This document shows, in pieces, positions 38,601-44,900 of a stretch of 47,464 bases of DNA. Numbering within the stretch: position 1 is the stretch's first letter; each line of letters begins with the position of its first letter. The notes beneath the pieces are model-generated. The model was given only the letters and a program-made list of their open reading frames with translations. It ran no database searches and was not told where the DNA came from. The DNA comes from an uncultured Verrucomicrobiota bacterium. GTDB lineage: Bacteria > Verrucomicrobiota > Verrucomicrobiia > Limisphaerales > UBA9464. The position numbers and the translations under genes are program-made. The stretch lies in assembly GCA_903939515.1 (NCBI GenBank), contig CAJAHH010000053.1, positions 1-47,464 on the forward strand. Reading direction: 5' to 3'.

Positions 38601-40456
38601 AGATGATCGCCGCCCAACGTCAGTTGGCCAATGCAGCCTCCGCCGCCCAGGGCGCTTTTGACGACATGGAGGCCACCTTGGACCTGTACAAGGCCAATCA
38701 ATCAACTCAGGGAGAGATCGACAAAGCCAAATTGGGGTTGCTCATCGCTGACCAGACCTTGAAGTCGGTCTTGTTGGCCAATGACCTGTTCGAGGTCTTC
38801 ACGGAGACGACCAAGGCGACCGTCGGCAATCTGACCGATGCTGTCCGAGAAGCATTGCCCACCTCGCTGGTGGCAGGTCTGGCGGCCGGCGGTGACCTGA
38901 CCTCGGGTGGGCGTGCGGCCCTCGAATCCGCCGGTGGTGCCGTCGAGGAGGTTCTCGACAAACTGAAGGCGGCGCGACTGGCGGTGGTGAAGTCGTTGGA
39001 GTTCGCTTCGGAGACCTCGGCCACCTGGACCGAGTACGGATACATTGCGCCTCGTGAAGAACTCATCGGCTTGAGGCAGACGCTCAAAGATCTTGCGGAT
39101 CAATTGGGAGATGCTCAGGGGCAGTTGACCACGGTCAATCAGCGTCAGCGTGAGTTGTACGACGCTCAGATGAAGCTTCGTTCCGTGGTGGCGCAAGGTG
39201 AACGGATCCAGGCCGACCGTCAGGCCTTCCGCACTCGATCCTCAGCCGTCATTCAAGGCTACCGGACGCGCGACGTCGCCTTCCGACTCTTTCGCAACGA
39301 GAAGTTGGATCGATATGAGAAACTGTTGGATCTGGCTGCGAGTTACACGCTCTTGGCTGCCAATGCCTTCGATTACGAGACGGGTCTGCTCAATAGCCAG
39401 AGTGGCAAGGCTTATGTGGATCGCATCATTCAAGCCCGAGCCTTGGGCGTGGTTCGCAATGGCGTACCCCAGTTCACCGGAAGCTCGGTTGGTGATCCGG
39501 GACTCTCCGGGGCCTTGGCCGAAATGAACGCCGATTGGTCGGTGCTCAAGGGTCGCTTGGGCTTTAACAACCCGGACAGCTACGGGACCACGGTTTCGCT
39601 GCGGACTGAAAACTATCGGATCTTGCCGGGGGCTGACGGGGACATGAACTGGAAGGACGTTCTCAATAAGGCTCGCCGGGATGACTTGCTGGACGATGTG
39701 GATGTTCGTCGCATGTGCATGCAATTGGATCGCGGCGGCGGGCTCGCAGTTCCGGGTCTGCTCATCGAGTTCGACACCACCATCACCGATGGCATGAACC
39801 TGTTCGGTCAGACCTTGGCCGCCGGAGACCACGCGTACCACAACAGCGCGTTCGCCACCAAGATCTTCGGGATCGGCGTCGCATTGGAAGGGTACAAAGG
39901 AATGGATACTCCGTTCCCCAATGCCTCGGCCATCGGTGCGGCCGGTGCCATTTCACCCGCCGACCCGACGTTGGCCTTCATGGATCCGACCGCATTGGCG
40001 GCCACGCCGTATGTGTACCTGATCCCGGCCGGTTTGGATTCGATGCGTAGTCCGCCGTTGGGTGACGAGAGTCGGATTCGTACCTGGTCGGTCCAGGACG
40101 TGACGATTCCAATGCCCTTCAACATCGGAGACTCGGATTTCTCGACCAAGCAGTTGTGGCAGAGTTCCGAATCGCTCACCGAGCCACTCTTCTCGGTTCG
40201 CAAACACCAAGCCTTCCGCCCCGTGCCCTCAGCGGCTGTCTTCACTCCGAACATCTACGGTTCGAATGGGGGCCTGTCGCGCTCGCAATTCACCAACTCC
40301 CGCCTCATTGGGCGTTCGGTTTGGAACAGCAAATGGAAGTTGGTCATCCCGGGGCAGACCTTGCTCAACAACCCCTCCGAGGGTCTCGATCGATTCATTC
40401 AAAGCGTGAAGGATGTGAAGATTCACATCGTGTCTTACTCCTTCTCTGGCAACTAA
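32621..40456 (+). CDS. Giant B: 2611-aa secreted paralogue of giant A with TcA-like C-terminal half
   Basis: ATG 32621 follows TTTTAGGA at 32603-32610 and opens a signal peptide ending VQA/QSI (about residue 22). Unlike giant A it has no N-terminal LamG, lectin or HAF modules. From about residue 160 it matches giant A from about 1640 to the end: YWSP-x-x-R-x-x-FA, IIPVNAIP, GYNPNEEHALM, NGLPAI, DNYLIMRYR, LAEGWIKRVLAGINPF. Giant A has an extra LamG-PA14 block that is missing here. The last half (about 1422-2611) has a calcium loop DLNNDGVLDALD, PQGHGDAYGHYLT, GSPYSDDIGPGKT, coiled coils (about 1983-2244) around a Gly-rich hairpin (about 2080-2107), and a beta-rich end with KWKLVIPGQ ... VKDVKIHIVSY. 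Its length is close to that of Tc toxin A subunits (about 2500), but the N-terminal half is beta-rich rather than helical. Secreted; pore or adhesin role inferred. Confidence 0.85.
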   Translation: MRNPLIPIYCLVAALWASGVQAQSIPGPAELRPDLTTFNLSSARGVPVSSVVNTPVGSDGRAPREGTQLPPLPSGGATVRQFQSAIFFGSGVRPVASAQLRTNLSLAANAVALDLPRLGGGTPTHILLRARVGSPILSRGVNYLFGSIIPVPDTDENGVLLSSRNPVVRKEDYWSAEPYSTNKHAGAPYYWSPNARVVFATKPGSVAITWRRISGLSTQPAGTSYQETGLWYSTFQQKVLVSGSLSKPSRVIYWTQGDFARMGKPVDVPGNRVSDIKVVYNDQVPERVEVAYPSASQIADPKNEGERTLDERRTLWFERSTSQILAYNREGRVFVEILGDANADGASRRHLGYEIVDVLQQPRPQDITVELGDRIPAFADLSRDYASLYPKPQVQIGDRFYESTSSNPSLPEELYAARETKNQNDLLVYWMDPGIEGLMWPRVLARYNLRWPVDLARYSHYIRPQVATKDDAKGSAVLMDASSTPLLLYQDPLDQPRAFLDADLQFYTHLTPTYPAHRTLLRYSKGDRLYFERVFSWLDSNLRSSTWVGSVATNLNTWNPTNLTLTFPRQAEAPRVLAETVDVGQRITAPEGELGVGSGQSYLAGYIRSGTSYHPGAYKNPFAEGFDAANAGAIIPVNAIPSRNSLEVWWFRRDAVLQRNGIAVPNWPAVMGRYTLQFPTAPREIVLASNAGTGGLASLEAKGSIYYENDPNAIGYNPNEEHALMIGGQGYALRDDLNITTGGNFSSLPFVLIDHTGSDGRPSMAVFRVLREKPETGLLFDYVVEAGKILQAPMPLPLMQAPTEGEGVDLVNYNQETVLGANQGNLPVNWNQARDGTGPFKHYQAFSIRDRKESFWVYRGLHLEPNLQSGRYNSTTRAFEALPAATAISGRPFKYYIHASRRAEALILKPVSGPLPAWLRADIDSRGFLLTGEPPSAESTASNYSFDLIDVGMNQTNRLTLNLQVRNNGTEVTQAPLALTSQTVDGTSVQFVGRPPFLAARASDTNSFSMRFYYKTLDGFAWPNQPPIEVGTIVPYLRVPGSVTGTYVGAPADKATAALSITYRPVWPSIPAVIQPGQTLTTPVNGLPAIRGQTSAQILYQQSIATNFNLKMPSVVLVDPTRRKVATLASVGLERLPSGVLAEANQGLTYFPNLPPHLATRVFYDPNVGPNGALVLKGEFKGEFPGREYLQMNVLRGTADREDLKTVLDLCPSSPADEKSKWDQLVNSLTAVVETFVENPRIAGQYVADPQKRANVGVSSVVEITDEDTAVDSYALSTSGPGYGMVSVIVGNGAAFTPNGEPVSVLVFKVDGGLWPGELRVIPSANPLNELLTLQHTPDLAGRFGEYEYDWRIAAPVDGAPPPMDATMSQWLALQNGTAMPRYTLGGAGVRVLSDNYLIMRYRSTNTADPQIGQWSRWTEPQLAEGWIKRVLAGINPFQQRVTDLYNNPVNTDVSVLAQAGRRWEGAVALNLNNINSAGLIEIYETVLRRGRDLSIDAGINYGPANDALLLVAGYLNDLYTLMGDEAYADSANPTIAVGTGDSADGGVATAKFSFSGQVGSLLEEELALLRGRDDFMQPGVQTAPAYNRMYWNFTRGINSGEVIYVQNYNIKDLNNDGVLDALDAAKAYPQGHGDAYGHYLTAVKGYYGLIINQNFDWVPRTEAVTILGKPVQVDYLDERKFAASAAAVSQMGFEVMELVFRQSYRSGEIKGWTRFGETRSNTNRVVSSVRHWGLDHWASRVGQGAYLNWVVGNSLLPSVDPDPSHEGIQKIDRTTVLELTQLPLTYRECQLILDNAEAGLTPLGLPRDSVALDINPNQVTGASSKGHYEQLYERAIGTLENASMAFDEARTMSEGIRSQEDSLEEVKSKILDAERAVTSQLIEIYGSPYSDDIGPGKTFPQDYVGPDLVHYLYVDMPEHLFPDEIGDANTEFEIPIRGLPPEWQGVQTPDEFADFPVLTNYTVQVTAGGFTPRPDDWSGRRASPGRIQQAISEMIAAQRQLANAASAAQGAFDDMEATLDLYKANQSTQGEIDKAKLGLLIADQTLKSVLLANDLFEVFTETTKATVGNLTDAVREALPTSLVAGLAAGGDLTSGGRAALESAGGAVEEVLDKLKAARLAVVKSLEFASETSATWTEYGYIAPREELIGLRQTLKDLADQLGDAQGQLTTVNQRQRELYDAQMKLRSVVAQGERIQADRQAFRTRSSAVIQGYRTRDVAFRLFRNEKLDRYEKLLDLAASYTLLAANAFDYETGLLNSQSGKAYVDRIIQARALGVVRNGVPQFTGSSVGDPGLSGALAEMNADWSVLKGRLGFNNPDSYGTTVSLRTENYRILPGADGDMNWKDVLNKARRDDLLDDVDVRRMCMQLDRGGGLAVPGLLIEFDTTITDGMNLFGQTLAAGDHAYHNSAFATKIFGIGVALEGYKGMDTPFPNASAIGAAGAISPADPTLAFMDPTALAATPYVYLIPAGLDSMRSPPLGDESRIRTWSVQDVTIPMPFNIGDSDFSTKQLWQSSESLTEPLFSVRKHQAFRPVPSAAVFTPNIYGSNGGLSRSQFTNSRLIGRSVWNSKWKLVIPGQTLLNNPSEGLDRFIQSVKDVKIHIVSYSFSGN
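36886..40453 (+). other. TcA-like region of giant B
   Basis: Residues of about 1422-2611 keep the same order of motifs as 9475-12953 of giant A. The closing segment (VWNSKWKLVIPGQ, then FIQSVKDVKIHIVSY) is the clearest echo of the TcA C-terminus, whose last strands run W-x-L-x-[FL]-P ... LNDIILHIRYT. A strand ATKIFGIGVALEG upstream recalls the [KR]I[KR]-x-I-S-V-[TS] strand of TcA. Two helical coiled-coil arms flank SLVAGLAAGGDLTSGG, as the pore tip does in TcA. Assignment is by eye. Confidence 0.5.
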
Positions 40457-40468
40457 CCCTACCGCGAC

Positions 40469-41320
40469 ATGATTTCCTTACGATCCCTGAGCCGGGCTTT
40501 CCTGGTCGTCTTGCTAACGGGTTTGATTCCCAGTGCTGTGGTGGCGTTTCCGCCGTTGCCGCATCACACCGTCTATGGGTTGGTGCGCGATGAGTTCGGT
40601 AACCCGCTGACGGCGCCGGGTACCGAATTGATCCTCGACACCCTGTCGGGGACATCCCTGTCGACCACCGTCGTGGCGGGGTTAGAGGCAGGGGTCAACT
40701 ACCGGATCAATGTCCCGGTGGATGCCGGTTTGACCGAAGATCTCTACCGCCCCACGGCACTGCGTCCGACCGCACCGTTCCGTATCCGGGTCAAAATCGC
40801 AGGGCGCACCTACGTGCCGCTGGAAATGAAGGCCAACATGGCCTCGCTGGGGCAACCCGCGCAGGCGTCCCGGGTGGATTTGACCTTGGGTGAGGACACC
40901 GACGGCGACGGTCTTCCGGACGCTTGGGAGCGGTCGGTGATTGCTGCCGGAAAACTGGGTGTTTCGCTTTCGGGCCTGAACCCGAACGATCGTCTCAACG
41001 GTAATTCGCTCTCGGTGTTGCAAGCCTACATTGCTGGAACCTACGCCTGGGATCCCAAGGACGGGTTCCGGGTGGACATCGTCCAGTTTGACGGACTGAA
41101 CCCAGTGTTGGAATTTCTGGCCCTGCGGGGTCGCAGTTACTCGGTCATCGGCTCGGATGATCTGGTCACTTGGGTCCCGGCATCCTTTCAGATTCAAGGT
41201 GCCTCCGCTTCGGGCAGCGTGAGCTTCTATCAGTCCAGCCAATTGAAGCAGGTGCGGGTGACCGTGCCTTCGGATTCTGGCAAAGCTCCCCCGAAATTCT
41301 TCAAACTGTTAGTGAAGTGA
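40469..41320 (+). CDS. Secreted 283-aa DTDGDGLPD protein
   Basis: ATG 40469, 12 bases after giant B, opens a signal peptide ending VVA/FPP (about residue 26). The mature protein starts with 'HHTVYGLVRDEFGNPLTAPGTEL', a carboxypeptidase-regulatory-like or SpaA-like beta domain, matching the 'YNLVYGIIKLG' start of the 517-aa protein at 12937. DTDGDGLPDAWE (about residues 146-157) is a calcium-type thrombospondin 3 loop, and LNPNDRLNGNSLSVLQAY follows where the paralogue has its dockerin-like loop. The end (SDDLVTWVPASF...FFKLLVK) is the usual C-terminal beta domain. Compared with the 517-aa relative it lacks the LPxGW domain. Position directly after a giant is conserved in both units, so a structural partner role is likely; no activity can be read from sequence. 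Confidence 0.85.
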   Translation: MISLRSLSRAFLVVLLTGLIPSAVVAFPPLPHHTVYGLVRDEFGNPLTAPGTELILDTLSGTSLSTTVVAGLEAGVNYRINVPVDAGLTEDLYRPTALRPTAPFRIRVKIAGRTYVPLEMKANMASLGQPAQASRVDLTLGEDTDGDGLPDAWERSVIAAGKLGVSLSGLNPNDRLNGNSLSVLQAYIAGTYAWDPKDGFRVDIVQFDGLNPVLEFLALRGRSYSVIGSDDLVTWVPASFQIQGASASGSVSFYQSSQLKQVRVTVPSDSGKAPPKFFKLLVK

Positions 41321-41327
41321 CCCCGAG

Positions 41328-41969
41328 ATGAGCGGTGCCACTCCGAAAGGAAGTCTGCCGGGTCTCGGGTCTCCCATTCAGGGCAGGTTCCGCTTGCTTC
41401 TGGTCTTGGGGTTCTTGGCGGGGACGATTCTGATCTTCCTCCTGAGACCCTTGACGCGTGACTCAGTCCCTCCGGAGCAGGTTTCGCGGAATCAGTTGGT
41501 ATTGCAGCAAGGCCGCTTGATGAAAACCAGCCAGACCAATGCCTTCACGGGCCTGATGGTGGAGTTTTACCCCGACGGCACCCTCCAGTCGCGATCGGTG
41601 GTGTCGAACGGGTTGCTGCATGGAGTTTCCGAGGGTTGGCACACCAACGGGGTGCTGGCCATCACCGAAGTCTTCGTGGACGGCAAGTCCCATGGCACCC
41701 GGATTAAATGGGATACAGCCTCCAATCGGATCGCTGAAACCACCATTTCTGCGGGCCAAATCCACGGATCCCACCGGGAGTGGTACACGAACGGTCAACC
41801 TGCTTTGGAGATGTCGATGGTCGATGGAAAGGCTCAAGGCTTAGCGCGGAAATGGAATCTCGACGCCTCACTGGCCGGACAGTGGGTGCTGAGCAACGGC
41901 GTCGTGGTTCAGGCGATGACCAATGCCACCGAACTCCGTGCATTGGCTCAGAAAGGCGGAAGCCTGTGA
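41328..41969 (+). CDS. Membrane-anchored MORN-type repeat protein
   Basis: ATG 41328 is 7 bases after the previous stop. A single hydrophobic segment (about residues 23-39, LLLVLGFLAGTILIFLL) preceded by two Arg fits an N-terminal anchor with the rest outside the cytoplasm. Residues of about 70-175 hold four to five MORN_2-type units of the form G-x-x-x-x-[WF]-x-x-[NDS]-G-x-L (VEFYPDGTLQS, EGWHTNGVLAI, REWYTNGQPAL). Such proteins are often labelled YwqK-family; there is no toxin gene beside it, so that label should not be read as a toxin-antitoxin pair. Role unknown. Its TGA overlaps the GTG start of the next gene, so the two are translationally coupled. Confidence 0.85.
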   Translation: MSGATPKGSLPGLGSPIQGRFRLLLVLGFLAGTILIFLLRPLTRDSVPPEQVSRNQLVLQQGRLMKTSQTNAFTGLMVEFYPDGTLQSRSVVSNGLLHGVSEGWHTNGVLAITEVFVDGKSHGTRIKWDTASNRIAETTISAGQIHGSHREWYTNGQPALEMSMVDGKAQGLARKWNLDASLAGQWVLSNGVVVQAMTNATELRALAQKGGSL

Positions 41970-44900
41970 GGTCGCGAACCCTGATCTTGATAGGGCGCCG
42001 GGTCCCCGCAATTGGGCGCTGGTTGCTCGCATTCGGTTTGGGCCTCTGGAGCGGCGGCTTGGCTTTTGGGGGTGGATCGCACGAGATCCTGGTGAATCCC
42101 AGTTTTGACCAGATGCTTAGCGGTAGCACGACCGACCCTTTGGGTTGGACTTCGAATGAAGGTTTCGTGCCGGCTGTGGGTGGTTGCTGCAGTTCTCAAG
42201 GAGATTCTGTTCCTGCTGTGTCCAATGGGAATCTCAACTTCGGCAACTCGAGTTCAGCGGTGGTTTCGCAGGCGGTTTCTGTATCGGAGGTGGTGCCACT
42301 GACCTCCGATTTTTATCTAGGTTATTGGGTTCAGAAAAACCAGCAGGAGGGCAAGTATTGGGTTTTAGCCGATTTTTTGGATGTCAACGGTTCGAGTTTG
42401 GCAACAGTTCGATATCCTACCACTGGCACCGCAGTGGCCCCGAACGACGCCACGCTGCAGTCGCTCAGCCTCAGTCGCAGTTTGGTTGCCCGGTTTGACG
42501 ATATCAAAACGGTGCGGGTTTCGCTGTTCGGCAAACAGACCAGCTACATTTGGTACGGCCACTACGGGCCGAGTTTTTCCTCTGTGAGCTTGGTCTCATC
42601 ACAAGTGCCCCCTTCGCCCGTCAGCGGACTGGTGGCCAACGGTGGTGATTCCAGCGTGATCCTGAAATGGGCAGCACCGCTGTCCACGAGCACGGTCCCC
42701 AGTGACTATATTATCGAATACTCGGTCAATGGCGGATCCAGTTGGCTGACGTTTCAAGATGGGGTTTCGACGGCGCTCTCGGCCACGGTTTCGGAATTGG
42801 TTAACGGAACCACCTATCAGTTCCGCGTTTTGGCCGTGAACTCCGTCGGCATCAGTGATGCCTCAAATACTGCCACGGCCCGGGCGAACTCGGCTCCGCA
42901 GTTTGCCGCGCAAGTCATCCCCGATTCCTGGACGGTCACGGAGGATGTTTCTGGCAATCTCGATCTCTATGGCAGTCCGCTGGTGGATGCTGAAAATGAC
43001 GTACTGACCCTGACCTTGAGCGTGCCGGACGGGACTCTGACGGCTGCCCCCTCGAGTCTGGTCACTGTATCGGGTTCCGCCACCGCCGCCGTTTTGGTGG
43101 GCAACGCCGCCGATCTCAATGCCTACCTCACCACCCTGGGCAACCTGAAGTATCAGCCCCCCCAAAATGACACTCAATCTCACACCGCGACCCTGACGGT
43201 CTCCGATGGCAACCTGTCCGCTTTGAGGACGGTGACCATTCAAGTCACCCCGGTGAATGATGCGCCCTCTCTCACACTCGGTTTTTTTGGACAGGGCGGT
43301 GTGAAAACCTCTGCGGGTGAATACGCTGTTCACACTTTCACCAGTTCCTCCGACACTTTCAAACCGTCAGCGTCTGGAGTAGTGGAGGTGATGGTGGTCG
43401 GTGGTGGCGGTGGTGGCGGTGGCTCCTATGTCGGTGGTGGTGGTGGTGGTGGTGGTGTTCTCTTCAACACGAGCTATGCAGTGAATGCTGGTGTGCCGAT
43501 TTCGGTATTTGTGGGTGGCGGCGGCAAGGGCGGGGCCGTCGGTGCCCGAGGAATTAGCGGAGGTTCTAGCCGATTTGGCTCACTGGAGGCGGCAGGTGGT
43601 GGCGGCGGAGGTGGTTTTGGCCCCAATCTCGGTCTAGACGGAGGATCGGGAGGCGGAGCTGGATGGCAAGGACAGGCGGGCGCCGGTGTGGCTGACCAAG
43701 GTTTGCAGGGCGGCGCATTTGGCACAACCCCGGCCAATCATGGTGGCGGTGGTGGCGGCGCTGGCGGCACTCCGGACAATTCCGGAGTTGGTGGTGGCGG
43801 TGTAGTCAGTACCATTTCTGGATCGACTGTTTATTACGCGGGCGGTGGTGCAGCAGGTACGGATCACTCAGTGCCTCTGGCCGGCGGACTCGGGGGAGGG
43901 GGTGCCGGTGGCCAGGCAGGGGCAAACGGCCTCAGTGGTGGAGCCAACACCGGCGGCGGTGGCGGCGGCGGTGGCGGTCACTCGACGGATCCGGTCGGCG
44001 GGGATGGTGGTTCTGGAGTTGTGATTGTCCGGTATCTTTTGAGCGCAATCGGATATGCGGACACCTCAGTCATCGACAGCTTTGCGGGTGCGTCTGGAAT
44101 TTTGGCAGGAGCGGACGTGGACGCGGGGACGACGCTGACGTACGGGATATCAGGGGTTGCTTCAGTGGACGGAATTGCGACCAAGGTTGGGGCCTATGGT
44201 GCCCTGACAGTCGCGGTCGCGACTGGTGCCTACTCATTCACGCCAAACGCCGCGGCGATCAACGCGGTCAGTGCGGCGACCACGGAGACGCATTTAGTGA
44301 CGGTGAGCGATGGGACGGTCACGACGACTGCCAACCTAGTGATCTACCTGACAGGAGTGAATGACGCTCCCTCGTTGATTGAGTCTCAGAGTGCTTCGCA
44401 AGCCACTGAGCAAGTGGCGGTGGCGGTGTATAGCGGCATCACGGTTTCGGATGCGGACAACACGACATTGGCTTCGGCGACGGTGACGGTCAGTGGTGGG
44501 TACCGTTCGGGCGAGGATGTGCTGGGTTATGTAAGTAATTCTCAAGCTTCCGGAAATATCTCAGGAAGTTTTGACGCGAACACCGGAGTGCTGACGCTGA
44601 CGTCGGTTGGAACAACGGCGACCTTGGCGCAGTGGCAGGAAGCCTTGAGGTCTGTGACTTATCTGAACACCTCAGATGTCCCGAACACCTCGGCTCGTAC
44701 GGTGACGGTTGCGGTGAACGACGGGGCGCTGACCAGCCTGGTGGTGACGAAGACGGTTTTGGTGAGTTCAGTGAATGACGCGCCCAGTTTGGCGGGCATC
44801 ACAGTCAATGGCACTGAAGACACGGCCTACGCGTTCACAGAGTCGACCTTCACTGGGAGTGTCTACAGCGATGTGGAGAACTCGGCCTTGGTGAGCCTCC

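Noticed and set aside
41328-41969. YwqK-type toxin-antitoxin pair
   Set aside because: The MORN_2 similarity gives that database label, but there is no adjacent small toxin gene and the protein has a membrane anchor.
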